A stretch of DNA of 64,000 bases from Amphibacillus sp052055485 (GTDB taxonomy: Bacteria; Bacillota; Bacilli; Bacillales; Amphibacillaceae). The translations under genes and the position numbers were made by a program. The notes beneath the pieces were generated by a model. It did not search any database and was not told the origin of the DNA. It worked only from the letters and a program-made list of their open reading frames with translations. Each line of letters begins with the position of its first letter. The first letter of the stretch is position 1. The stretch spans positions 2,046,001-2,110,000 of the forward strand of contig NZ_CP197171.1 of NCBI RefSeq assembly GCF_052055485.1, written 5' to 3'. Shown one piece after another: positions 42,336 to 50,858 of the stretch.

Positions 42336-43733
42336 ATGGAGACTTTTATTACAGATGATTTTCTGCTGTACAATGACACGGCAAAGGAACTCTTTCATAA
42401 TACAGCAAAAGATCTACCGATTATTGATTATCATAATCACTTGTTACAAGATGAGATTTTACATGATAAAACATATCATAATATTGCAGAAATTTGGCTT
42501 GGCGGGGATCACTATAAATGGCGGGCTATGCGTGCAAACGGGGTGAATGAACAATATATTACCGGAAATAAGAGTGATTATGAGAAATTTATAGCGTGGT
42601 CAAAAACAGTTCCGAAAACATTGGGTAATCCTCTATATCATTGGACCCATTTAGAATTACTAAGGTATTTTGATATTGATGTGCTATTAGATGAAAAATC
42701 TGCCCTCGCTATCTGGGAGGAAACCAATAAGAAATTAGCCACTCCAGCATTTTCTGTTCGTTCTCTATTAAAAAATCAAAAGGTTGAGTTTGTTGGAACC
42801 ACTGATGATCCAACAGATGATTTAAACAGTCATATCGCTTTAGCAGAAGAAGGATTTTATAGTTATGTTTCACCTTCTTTCAGACCAGATAAAGGGCTAT
42901 ATATTGAACGTGAAGATTTCCTGCCATGGATTAACAAATTAGCGGAAGTAACAAGTTCTGATATTGAAACGTATGATCAATTCCTTGCTGCTTTTGAAAA
43001 GCGTGTTGACTACTTTGATGAACGAGGTTGCCGCAGTTCAGATCATGGTATCGATGTGATGTTTTATCAACCAGCGACCCAAGCAGAAGTTGCTGATATT
43101 TTTCAAAAGCGTTTAATGGGAAAAGCTTTATCTAGCGAAGAAATAGAAAAATTTAAAACCTATACTTTAATTGTATTAGGTGAAATGTATGCTGATAAAG
43201 GTTGGGTGATGCAGCTTCACTTGGGAGCGCTACGTAATAATAATCAGAAAATGCTTAGAAAACTTGGACCCGATACAGGTTTTGATTCAATTGGTGATGT
43301 GTTGATTGCCGATAAGTTAGCTGGATTTCTTGATTCATTAGAAAAAGTGGGTAAGTTACCTAAAACAATACTATATAGTTTAAATGCGAGAGATTATAAT
43401 GTTCTTGCCACGATGGCGGGAAACTATCAAGGCTCTGAAATTCCTGGAAAGCTTCAACTCGGAACTGCTTGGTGGTTTAATGATACGATTGACGGCATGG
43501 AGAAGCAGATGAAAACTTTAGCGAATATGGGCTTGATTAGCCATTTTGTTGGTATGCTGACCGATTCCAGAAGCTTCTTATCTTTTCCAAGACATGAATA
43601 CTTCAGAAGGGTTTTATGTAACTTACTAGGCTCATGGGTTGAAGAACACAAGATTCCCAAAGATATGACATTGCTTAAACAATATGCACGACATATTTGC
43701 TATCAAAACGCAAAAAATTACTTTTCACTCTAA
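42336..43733 (+). CDS. uxaC: glucuronate (uronate) isomerase
   Basis: A 465-residue enzyme that converts glucuronate to fructuronate and galacturonate to tagaturonate. Family blocks: LPIIDYHNHLLQDEI near the N terminus (metal-binding His pair), WLGGDHYKWRAMRANGV, FVGTTDDPTDDL, YVSPSFRPDKGL, KGWVMQLHLGALRNNN, NARDYNVLATMAG, and FVGMLTDSRSFLSFPRHEYFRR. AGGAGG stands ten bases before the ATG at 42336; a TTG six bases further upstream is less likely. Other uronate genes (uxuA, uxuB, kdgK) are absent here. Confidence 0.96.
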   Translation: METFITDDFLLYNDTAKELFHNTAKDLPIIDYHNHLLQDEILHDKTYHNIAEIWLGGDHYKWRAMRANGVNEQYITGNKSDYEKFIAWSKTVPKTLGNPLYHWTHLELLRYFDIDVLLDEKSALAIWEETNKKLATPAFSVRSLLKNQKVEFVGTTDDPTDDLNSHIALAEEGFYSYVSPSFRPDKGLYIEREDFLPWINKLAEVTSSDIETYDQFLAAFEKRVDYFDERGCRSSDHGIDVMFYQPATQAEVADIFQKRLMGKALSSEEIEKFKTYTLIVLGEMYADKGWVMQLHLGALRNNNQKMLRKLGPDTGFDSIGDVLIADKLAGFLDSLEKVGKLPKTILYSLNARDYNVLATMAGNYQGSEIPGKLQLGTAWWFNDTIDGMEKQMKTLANMGLISHFVGMLTDSRSFLSFPRHEYFRRVLCNLLGSWVEEHKIPKDMTLLKQYARHICYQNAKNYFSL

Positions 43734-43954
43734 CAAATACAAAGTTTTATTTGAGTTCAAAGAACATTTGTGATTTGAACGCATCTCCATTAAAATAGAT
43801 CAATTTCTTAGTTTTAAGGTTTTGCTATAAAAGCTGAATTGAAGATGTATTCTGAATTTTTTAAAAAAAGCTTGCTATTTTGTAAAACATATCATAAGAT
43901 ATCTCTAAGCTATTTATCAATGATTCGTTTTTTAAAACAATTTAATTACAAAAT
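43734..43954. other. promoter region of the methionine leader
   Basis: AT-rich, no gene. It must contain the promoter of the SAM riboswitch transcript; no convincing -35/-10 pair can be singled out. Confidence 0.4.
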
Positions 43955-44065
43955 TTCTTATCGAGAGAGACAGAGGGATTGGCCTGATGACGTCTCAGCA
44001 ACCACCTTATTCAATGGGGAATGGTGCTAATTCCAAATAGGCAAGTGCCTAGAAGATGAGAAGAA
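43955..44065 (+). promoter_or_regulatory. SAM-I (S-box) riboswitch
   Basis: Consensus blocks in order: P1 strand TTCTTATC (43955-43962), GAGAGAGACAGAGGGATTGG, CCTGATGACGTCTC, AGCAACC, GGTGCTAATTCC, and the closing P1 strand GATGAGAAG. It should end transcription when S-adenosylmethionine is plentiful. A terminator follows at 44078-44106. The next intact gene is the MetE-like gene at 44549. Confidence 0.93.
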
Positions 44066-44077
44066 TGTTTTTCAGTT

Positions 44078-44106
44078 AAAGACCTTCTTCTTAGGAGGTC
44101 TTTTTT
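44078..44106 (+). terminator. riboswitch-controlled terminator
   Basis: Stem AAAGACCT / AGGTCTTT with inner pairing, followed by a run of T (44101-44106). It is the expression platform of the SAM-I riboswitch. Confidence 0.9.
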
Positions 44107-44308
44107 GTACCAAACAGAAGTAGTCAAGATTTTCTAACATTTTGGAAGAGTATAAAAGTTTAGCGGGAAAGCAGGTTTGATTTCGATAGTATTTTTATAT
44201 TTAAAGGATAAGAAAAACAAAGGTTTCCATAAAAAAATGAACGAATGACAGGATTGTTGATTTCAATAGAAGAAGATAAGGTGATGAGTTATAAACGGGA
44301 GACACTAT

Positions 44309-44530
44309 ATGAGCACAATTGGATAGTCGAAGGGGTCAGCAGACGGGTGTTATTAGGGCTCCAATATATTTGTCAATAGCCCATCGTCATCAAACACATA
44401 CTGATGATATCCCTAAAACTGAAAGACTAGCATTAGGAATTGATGATACACTGTTACGTTTTCTGTTAGGATTGAAGAGGTAGCAGATCTAAAAGCAGAG
44501 CTTCAAAATAGTTTTTTAAAAATCAGATAA
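44309..44530 (+). pseudogene. remnant of a transsulfuration enzyme (cystathionine gamma-synthase / MetI type)
   Basis: A decayed gene between the riboswitch and the MetE-like gene. With frame changes it reads, from the N terminus, DSRRGQQTGVIRAPIYLSIAHRH, like the start of PLP-dependent Cys/Met enzymes (TGAVSAPIYLSTAYRH type). It then jumps to the C-terminal end DDIPKTERLALGIDDTLLR and, after a one-base shift near 44461, FSVRIEEVADLKAELQNS (LKLGIDDGLIRLSVGIED type). About 300 central residues, including the PLP lysine, are missing, so it cannot be active. Its place fits a former riboswitch-controlled metI. Confidence 0.82.
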
Positions 44531-44548
44531 AAAGGTAGGAGATTAATA

Positions 44549-45646
44549 ATGACCATTCAAGCACCGTTTCATGCCGACCATGTCGGAAGTTTACTGAGAC
44601 CAGAACGATTGAAAAAGGCACGACGTGATTATAAGGAAGGAAAAATTGAGTTAGCTGAGCTGAAGCGGATTGAAACTGAAGAAGTGACTCGTATTGTTGA
44701 TAAACAAATTGAAATTGGTTTAGATGTAGTAACAGATGGTGAGTTCCGTCGTGACTGGTGGCATATTGACTTTCTAGAAAATCTCAATGGCTTTGAAGGG
44801 TATGTGCCTAAACATGGTTACTTTTTCGAAGGAGTTGAGACGGAGCCTTACGATGTACGAAATATAGGGAAAATATCATTTAATCCTGATCATCCTTTTA
44901 TCAAAGATTTTAAAGTATTTAATCAAATTGTTGATGGGCGTGCCGTTGCTAAACAAACGATTCCAAGTCCAAACCAGCTTTTTCATGTTGATATCATCAA
45001 TAATGATATCTATCCAGACTATGAATCTTATGCAAAAGATATTATTCAAGCTTATCGAGATGCGATTCAAGCATTTTATGAGGCAGGTGTTCGTTATTTA
45101 CAAATTGATGATGTGTATTTAGCTGTCTTAACTTCACCAGATATTGATTTTGATAGGGGTCCTTATAAACGTGATTATTTGATTGAGTTAGCTGTCCGAG
45201 TGATTAATAGTGTTTTAGAGGGCAAGCCAGAGGACTTAAAAGTAACGACACATATTTGCCGGGGAAACTATCAATCGACCTACGCCTTTCAAGGGAGCTA
45301 TCAATTGATTGCTCCAACTGTTTTTGCCAAAGAAAAAGTGGATGGCTTCTTTTTAGAATATGATGATGACCGTTCAGGAAATTTTGAGCCTTTAAGTCAT
45401 ATTCCCCATGGCGGTGCTAAAGTCGTACTCGGCTTAGTTACCTCAAAACAGGCAGACTTAGAAGATCCGGCGCTAATTAAAAAGAGGATCGAGGAAGCGG
45501 CGAAGTATGTGCCGCTAGAACAGCTTTGTTTAAGTCCACAATGTGGTTTTGCTTCAACACATCATGGAAATTTAATCACAGAAGAAGATCAATGGAATAA
45601 ACTAAAACATGTCGTTGAGTTAGCGAAAGAAGTTTGGGGGGATTAA
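44549..45646 (+). CDS. MetE-like methionine synthase (YxjG/YxjH family)
   Basis: A 365-residue protein of the C-terminal MetE type that belongs to the YxjG/YxjH group, proposed to transfer a methyl group to homocysteine. Visible: ADHVGSLLRPERLKKARRDY, GLDVVTDGEFRRDWWHIDFLE, YLQIDDVYLAVL, KVTTHICRGNYQ (zinc-ligand His and Cys), FFLEYDDDRSGNFEPL, VVLGLVTSKQADLED, and LCLSPQCGFASTHHGN with the third zinc Cys. AGGTAGGAG precedes the ATG. The upstream SAM-I riboswitch, now reaching it across the pseudogene, should control it. Confidence 0.93.
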   Translation: MTIQAPFHADHVGSLLRPERLKKARRDYKEGKIELAELKRIETEEVTRIVDKQIEIGLDVVTDGEFRRDWWHIDFLENLNGFEGYVPKHGYFFEGVETEPYDVRNIGKISFNPDHPFIKDFKVFNQIVDGRAVAKQTIPSPNQLFHVDIINNDIYPDYESYAKDIIQAYRDAIQAFYEAGVRYLQIDDVYLAVLTSPDIDFDRGPYKRDYLIELAVRVINSVLEGKPEDLKVTTHICRGNYQSTYAFQGSYQLIAPTVFAKEKVDGFFLEYDDDRSGNFEPLSHIPHGGAKVVLGLVTSKQADLEDPALIKKRIEEAAKYVPLEQLCLSPQCGFASTHHGNLITEEDQWNKLKHVVELAKEVWGD

Positions 45647-45670
45647 GTCCGTTTCTTATAGGTAGTATAT

Positions 45671-45712
45671 AGCAACCAGAACGATAATCCCCCTATTCAT
45701 TTCTGGTTGCTG
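45671..45712 (+). terminator. terminator after the MetE-like gene
   Basis: Perfect 11-bp stem AGCAACCAGAA / TTCTGGTTGCT with a 19-nt loop; a T run follows after a gap of nine bases. Confidence 0.75.
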
Positions 45713-45835
45713 TCTGATAATTTTTTTAAGTTAATAAAATCAAAAAGGCTTGTGCTTTTTTGGTTTTTAATTTAATATTAAACTTACTATTCCGATTAAA
45801 CAACTTTGAATTATTAGAAAAAGGGGGGCAGTGTG

Positions 45836-46855
45836 ATGATTGAATTGAGAAATATTCACAAAATATACAATAAGAAAAAAACAACGATCCAAGCATTGAA
45901 AGGGATTGATTTGAAAATTGAGCAAGGTGATATCTTCGGTGTGATTGGCTATAGCGGTGCCGGGAAAAGTACGCTCGTTCGTCTGGTTAATTATTTGGAA
46001 CAGCCAACGGAGGGTGACATTATTGTCGATGGTCAGTATCTCGCCGAACAATCACCTAAGTCGCTCCGGGAGATAAAAAGAGATATTGGGATGATTTTTC
46101 AGCATTTTAATTTGCTAGAATCAAAAACAATTTATCAAAATGTGGCGATGCCATTAATTATTTCAAAGGTTGCTAAGCAAGAGATCAAACTTAGAGTCAC
46201 AGAATTGCTCGAATTTGTAGGTTTAGCTGATAAAGCGTCGAGCTATCCAAGTGAACTCTCTGGTGGTCAAAAGCAGCGTGTTGGTATTGCACGTGCCCTT
46301 GCATCAAATCCAAAAATATTACTTTCAGATGAGGCAACGTCAGCTTTGGATCCACAAACGACGCAATCTATTTTAAATTTATTAAAGAGAATCAACCGTG
46401 AGTATGGAATTACAATTCTTTTGATTACTCATGAAATGTCTGTTATTCAAAGAGTTTGTAATAAGGTTGCTGTAATGGAGAACGGTGAAATTATTGAACA
46501 AGGGTCAGTACTTGATGTTTTTGGTCATCCTAAGCATTTGACAACACAAAATTTTGTTCAAACCGTCGTTAGAACAGACATACCAGATAATATCAAAGTG
46601 AATTTAGATAAAGTCGGGACACGAACATTAACTAAACTAGAAATGGTTGGTGACCATGCAACAGAGCCAATTTTGGCAACACTTATGCAAAAATTCAATT
46701 TAACTGTCAGTGCTGTATTTACAAATATGACGGAGATTCAAGAGACAACACTAGCGATTTGGTACGTTGATATTCAAGGAGATGCCAGTCAAAAACAAGC
46801 AGCCTTAGACTACTTGCTAGCACAAGGTGTCAGATGTCAGGAGGTGACAGTCTAA
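45836..46855 (+). CDS. metN: methionine ABC transporter, ATP-binding protein
   Basis: A 339-residue ATPase. Walker A GYSGAGKST, Q-loop FQHFNLLESKT, signature LSGGQKQRVGIARAL, Walker B ILLSDEATSALD, and the C-terminal NIL domain (from about 255) that senses methionine in MetN proteins. A GTG three bases upstream is in frame; the ATG at 45836 has better spacing from AAGGGGGG. It overlaps metI by one base (TAATG). No S-box lies directly in front of it. Confidence 0.96.
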   Translation: MIELRNIHKIYNKKKTTIQALKGIDLKIEQGDIFGVIGYSGAGKSTLVRLVNYLEQPTEGDIIVDGQYLAEQSPKSLREIKRDIGMIFQHFNLLESKTIYQNVAMPLIISKVAKQEIKLRVTELLEFVGLADKASSYPSELSGGQKQRVGIARALASNPKILLSDEATSALDPQTTQSILNLLKRINREYGITILLITHEMSVIQRVCNKVAVMENGEIIEQGSVLDVFGHPKHLTTQNFVQTVVRTDIPDNIKVNLDKVGTRTLTKLEMVGDHATEPILATLMQKFNLTVSAVFTNMTEIQETTLAIWYVDIQGDASQKQAALDYLLAQGVRCQEVTV

Positions 46856-47514
46856 TGTTTGAGACCAATATCACTCTACAGCAATTTGTTGAGGGGATGG
46901 GAGACACCTTATACATGGTGGGGATGTCACTATTGATCGGAACAATTTTAGGATCAATGCTTGGTATCGTTATCGTTGTGACAAGAAGAGATGGTGTGAT
47001 TCCTATTCCATTTGTTTATACCATTTTAAATCCAATTATTAATATGGTTCGTTCTGTTCCTTTCATTATCTTAATGGTCGCGATCATTCCATTTACAAGA
47101 ATGATGCTCGGAACGTCGATTGGAACGAATGCTGCTATCATCCCATTAATTATTTATATTACACCCTTTATTGCTCGCCTTGTTGAAAACTCACTACTTG
47201 AGGTTGGTACGGGTATAGTTGAAGCCGCTGAGTCCATGGGAGCGACTCCTTGGCAAATTATTTGGTATTTTATTTTACCTGAAGCCTTTGGATCACTAAT
47301 TTTATCACTGACTACCGCAACGATTTCTTTGATTGGTGCAACAGCAATGGCTGGAACAGTGGGCGGCGGTGGAATTGGTGATATTGCGATTGTTTATGGT
47401 TATCAACGTTTTGATAGTTTTGCAATGATCTCAACGGTCATTTTATTAGTGATTATTGTTCAAGTGATTCAATCCACTGGTAATCAACTTGCTCGTTTTG
47501 TTCGACGCCGCTAG
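46855..47514 (+). CDS. metI: methionine ABC transporter, permease
   Basis: A 219-residue membrane protein with five hydrophobic segments. Typical MetI parts: GDTLYMVGMSLLIGTILGSMLGI, NPIINMVRSVPFIILMVAIIPFTR, LVENSLLEVGTGIVEAAESMGATPWQII (EAA loop), and ATAMAGTVGGGGIGDIAIVYGYQRF. AGGAGGTGAC before the ATG at 46855 sets the start; the in-frame start at 46834 lies in metN. Confidence 0.96.
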   Translation: MFETNITLQQFVEGMGDTLYMVGMSLLIGTILGSMLGIVIVVTRRDGVIPIPFVYTILNPIINMVRSVPFIILMVAIIPFTRMMLGTSIGTNAAIIPLIIYITPFIARLVENSLLEVGTGIVEAAESMGATPWQIIWYFILPEAFGSLILSLTTATISLIGATAMAGTVGGGGIGDIAIVYGYQRFDSFAMISTVILLVIIVQVIQSTGNQLARFVRRR

Positions 47515-47762
47515 CGGATTTTTATGTCGGCTAAAAGTGTTATTTATTATTCCTTTGATCCGTAATTGTCATATAGTTTACTTTCTATAGGCAAGTCTGT
47601 TGGATTTTATAAGTTTAAGATCCACTTAGGATGCGATCTTTGTGACTTAAATAAGGCAAGGCGAACTAAGACTGCTATATCGTATGGGCTTTTATTCTTA
47701 ACGAAAGAGAATCGGTCTTCTTTCATATTAGGATTACTTAAAAAAGGTAGGGAGCTATTATC
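47515..47762. other. 248-bp unexplained gap inside the met operon
   Basis: No recognised gene or riboswitch between metI and the UroD-like gene. A 66-codon frame lacks family resemblance and a ribosome binding site of its own. Short pairing GAAAGA/TCTTTC occurs at about 47702-47727. Confidence 0.4.
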
Positions 47763-48776
47763 ATGACATTAACAAAGAAACAACGATTTATTAAAACTTT
47801 AGCTGGTAAAAAGGCAGATCGTCCCCTTGTAAGTGCCTGGCATCATTTTCTGACTAAAGAACAGGCAGCAGGTGATTTGGCTGAAGCTACAATTTCATAT
47901 GTCAGACAGTATGATTGGGACTGGGTCAAGATTAACCCACGAGCTACTTATTTAGCTGAGGCATTCGGTAATCGTTATGATTTATCAGATTATCAGTGGG
48001 TGTTTCCACGTCAGATTGAAGCAATCATTCAAACACCAGAAGATTTAACAAAAATTAGCCCCATTGCATGTGAGGATTCTGCTCCATTGTCGGAACAATT
48101 AGAAGCCGTTAAATTGATTCGTCAAGGTCTGCCAGATACTCCACTGACACAGACGATGTTTTCACCATTAACGATTTTAATGTTTTTGGCAGGACGTCAA
48201 TCATATGCCGATAAAACAATGTATGGCTCTGAACATCCCATTGATTTACAAAAATTATTCGTTACTCATCGGAGTGATATACATCAAGCGCTTCGTGCGA
48301 TTGCTTTGACAATGAAAAACTATGTGAAGGCACTTGAAGCAGTAGGAATTGATGGGCTATTTTATGCGACAACAGGAACAGCTCATCCAGATTTATTTTC
48401 GCTAGAACAGTTCAATGAATTTTCACGTCCCTATGATGAAGTGGTGCTATCTGCATTGAAACCAGGTGGGCGCCTGTTACACACATGTGGGGCATATGCT
48501 GATCCTGAACGATTTAATGATTACCCAATTGAAGGCATTAGTTGGGACCCAAATGCTGAAGGTAATCCTGATCTAACCGTTAAATTGAACAAGGTGAAAG
48601 TTGCTGGAGTCGATCATGAAATTTTTAATACAACGAATGCTAAACCAGTGAAAGAACAAGCACAATCAGCCTTATCAATGGTAAAAGGTGAACCATTTCT
48701 ATTAGTGCCCAATTGTGCGGTATCACCATTCGCTTCGGTTGAGACATTAACAGCTTTAAAAGAAAGTATTGAATAA
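47763..48776 (+). CDS. UroD/MtbA-superfamily methyltransferase-like protein in the metNIQ operon
   Basis: A 337-residue protein of the uroporphyrinogen decarboxylase (UROD) superfamily, which also includes cobamide-dependent methyltransferases such as MtbA/MtaA. Blocks: KQRFIKTLAGKKADRPLVSAWHHF, YDWDWVKINPRATYLAEAFG, LTQTMFSPLTILMFLAG, ALEAVGIDGLFYATTGTAHPDLFSLEQFNEF, and GGRLLHTCGAYADPERFNDYPIEGISWDPN; the H-x-C of LLHTCG corresponds to a zinc site in the methyltransferase members. It is not a heme enzyme by context: it lies between metI and metQ. A role in methyl transfer to or from an imported methionine-like compound is inferred. Confidence 0.85.
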   Translation: MTLTKKQRFIKTLAGKKADRPLVSAWHHFLTKEQAAGDLAEATISYVRQYDWDWVKINPRATYLAEAFGNRYDLSDYQWVFPRQIEAIIQTPEDLTKISPIACEDSAPLSEQLEAVKLIRQGLPDTPLTQTMFSPLTILMFLAGRQSYADKTMYGSEHPIDLQKLFVTHRSDIHQALRAIALTMKNYVKALEAVGIDGLFYATTGTAHPDLFSLEQFNEFSRPYDEVVLSALKPGGRLLHTCGAYADPERFNDYPIEGISWDPNAEGNPDLTVKLNKVKVAGVDHEIFNTTNAKPVKEQAQSALSMVKGEPFLLVPNCAVSPFASVETLTALKESIE

Positions 48777-48793
48777 TAAAGGGGAGAATAAAG

Positions 48794-49606
48794 ATGAAAA
48801 AGTTAATTGCCATCTTATTGCTAGGTGCTGGTCTTGTTTTGTCAGCTTGTGGCGATGATCAAGCCACTGATACGATTGTGGCAGGATTTGGTGTTGGAAC
48901 GTATGAAGAACAGTTTCGTGAAGGAGTTGTGCCTATTCTAGAAGAACAAGGTTATGAGGTTGATATTCAAGTATTCTCACAAAATATGCAGGTCAATCCA
49001 GCGATGGCAGAAGGAGCAATCGACGTGAGTATCTTCCAAAGTACAGCCTATATGGAAGCGATCAATGAAGAGCTGGGTATTGAAATGACTGCCTTAACTT
49101 TCTCACCTAGTGCGCCACAATCATTGCATTCAGTACGTCATGATTCGCTTGATGCTGTCGAGGATGGTTCAACAGTTGCTCTACCCAACGACCCAGTTAA
49201 TCAAGAGCGTGCTGTGCGTATGCTAGACGATCTCGGTTGGGTGACGGTGGCAGATGATGCAGGCACAGTAGATTTTAATTTAGATAGTGTGTCAGCAGGA
49301 GATTATGATGTTGAGCTAGTTGTTTTAGACCCAGCTCAAATTCTTGTCTCATTAGAGGATGTTGATTTTGGTGTTATCAATGGAAATTATATTGCTGATG
49401 CAGGTATGCGCATTGCTGATGGATTAGCCATTGAGGACACACCAGATCAACACCGGATTATTGTTTCGGTACTTGAGGAAAATTTAGATGAGCAGTGGGC
49501 TCAAGATTTAAAAGCAGCGATCGAATCAGCAGAATTTGAAGCACATATTACCGAACAATCTAAATATGATGGGTTTATCTTGCCAGATGCATGGGAAGGT
49601 AATTAA
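48794..49606 (+). CDS. metQ: methionine-binding lipoprotein
   Basis: A 270-residue NlpA/MetQ-type substrate-binding lipoprotein. The signal peptide MKKLIAILLLGAGLVLSAC has the lipobox Cys19. The mature protein shows GFGVGTYEEQFREGVVPILEEQGYEV, QVNPAMAEGAIDVSIFQSTAYMEAINEE, and VALPNDPVNQERAVRMLDDLGWV, typical of the family. AAGGGGAG precedes the ATG, 17 bp after the UroD-like gene. The usual gene order metNIQ is interrupted by the UroD-like gene. Confidence 0.94.
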   Translation: MKKLIAILLLGAGLVLSACGDDQATDTIVAGFGVGTYEEQFREGVVPILEEQGYEVDIQVFSQNMQVNPAMAEGAIDVSIFQSTAYMEAINEELGIEMTALTFSPSAPQSLHSVRHDSLDAVEDGSTVALPNDPVNQERAVRMLDDLGWVTVADDAGTVDFNLDSVSAGDYDVELVVLDPAQILVSLEDVDFGVINGNYIADAGMRIADGLAIEDTPDQHRIIVSVLEENLDEQWAQDLKAAIESAEFEAHITEQSKYDGFILPDAWEGN

Positions 49607-49613
49607 TTAAGAT

Positions 49614-49656
49614 CAATCAGTAGTGAGGCTCTGATCATACTACTGATTGTTTATAT
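49614..49656 (+). terminator. terminator of the met operon
   Basis: Perfect 11-bp stem CAATCAGTAGT / ACTACTGATTG with a 14-nt loop, then TTTATATTTT. Confidence 0.88.
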
Positions 49657-49898
49657 TTTGGTTTATACTAATAGTGGAAGCAGTAGAAGTGTGTGTCTAG
49701 CTGGAAAACATCGGCTCACTGATTCTGTTTGGAAGGTATTTTAGCTGGGCTGATTCTTTGAAAGGTAAAAGATGATTTGCCTTATTTGGCGTATCACTGA
49801 TAAAGCCTTTCTCAGATTGTAACAAATGTTCTTCAGTTTTTTACAACCACTTTATATGAAGGATATTCTTAACCTAAACAAAATGAGGAGTGATTGAT

Positions 49899-50699
49899 TT
49901 GGTAAAAAGGGTTCATTTTATTGGTGGTGGTCAAATGTCAGAAGCGATCATTCGTGCAATGTTAACGAATGATGCTGATAAACAGCTGATCACAGTTACA
50001 GATATTGATCAAAAAAGAAACGAATATTTAACTGGGCGGTATGGAGTTAAGGCAAATGAGTATGGGATGACGGGTTTAGCTGAAGCGGATTTAATCGTTA
50101 TTGGGGTCCGGCCACAAGATGACTTGAGTACGGTCTCTCGAACAATTATTGAACAAGCTAAAGAAAAAGCAACAATTGTTTCGATTGTAGCTGGTGTTAC
50201 TTTAGTGCAATTGGAAAATTGGCTGGGCAAAAATCGTCCGATCGTTCGCGTGATTCCCAATACGTTAACAGACACCGGATTGGGTTTCAGTGGTGTGGCC
50301 TTAAATGAACACGCAAGTAAAGAAGCTGTTGAGCCTTTCCTAACAAGCTTTGGCAAAGTGAAATATATTGATGAAAAATTAATTGATGCTTTTACTGGTT
50401 ATGGAGTTGCGGGTCCAAATTATGTCTATTACTTTATTGAATCCTTTGTTGATGCAGGTGTTTTGGCAGGACTACCACGTGATTTAGCTTTTGAGGTTGC
50501 TTTAGAAAATCTTGTGGGTGCCGTTGACATGTTGAAACACTCTGGTAAACATCCACGTCAATTATTAGATATTAATAATTCGCCAGCTGGTGTTGGGATT
50601 CATGCGATTCATCAATTGAATTCATCAGACTTTGCTGCTGGACTACAGCGAAGCGTGTTGACAGCTGTTAATCGGACAACGGAGTTAGCTAATGAATAA
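49899..50699 (+). CDS. proC: pyrroline-5-carboxylate reductase
   Basis: A 266-residue enzyme for the last step of proline synthesis. N-terminal Rossmann motif FIGGGQMSEAIIRAML, then ADLIVIGVRPQD, TIVSIVAGVTLVQLENWLG, RVIPNTLTDTGLGFSGVA and the C-terminal dimer domain FTGYGVAGPNYVYYFIESFVDAGVLAGLPRDLA with DINNSPAGVGIHAIHQL (the family usually has SPGGTT here). A GTG at 49890 is in frame but is part of the GAGGAG site; the TTG at 49899 has an 8-base spacing and gives the usual short N terminus. Single gene. The SPAG-for-SPGG change suggests the ProG/ProI-like branch. Confidence 0.9.
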   Translation: MVKRVHFIGGGQMSEAIIRAMLTNDADKQLITVTDIDQKRNEYLTGRYGVKANEYGMTGLAEADLIVIGVRPQDDLSTVSRTIIEQAKEKATIVSIVAGVTLVQLENWLGKNRPIVRVIPNTLTDTGLGFSGVALNEHASKEAVEPFLTSFGKVKYIDEKLIDAFTGYGVAGPNYVYYFIESFVDAGVLAGLPRDLAFEVALENLVGAVDMLKHSGKHPRQLLDINNSPAGVGIHAIHQLNSSDFAAGLQRSVLTAVNRTTELANE

Positions 50700-50791
50700 A
50701 GGGAACTTAAATATGATTACTTCGACATCGAAATAGTTTACACCCCTTCACGTGATCTGTAGTTAACTTATAATGCTATAATAATAAAAAA

Positions 50792-50834
50792 GCTCAAGGC
50801 ACAAGTTTAATTCATAGCATTTTGTGCCTTAAGC
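50792..50834 (+). terminator. hairpin between proC and the VOC gene
   Basis: Stem GCTcAAGGCACAA / TTGTGCCTTaAGC (one mismatch) with a 17-nt loop. No T tract; the VOC start lies 24 bp later. Confidence 0.55.
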
Positions 50835-50858
50835 ATAACGAAAGGAATGGTTGTATAA

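Noticed and set aside
43839..44030. 63-codon open frame
   Set aside because: Overlaps the SAM-I riboswitch and ends in its conserved core; no ribosome binding site.
47566..47766. 66-codon frame in the met operon gap
   Set aside because: No ribosome binding site and no recognisable similarity; it overlaps the real start of the UroD-like gene.
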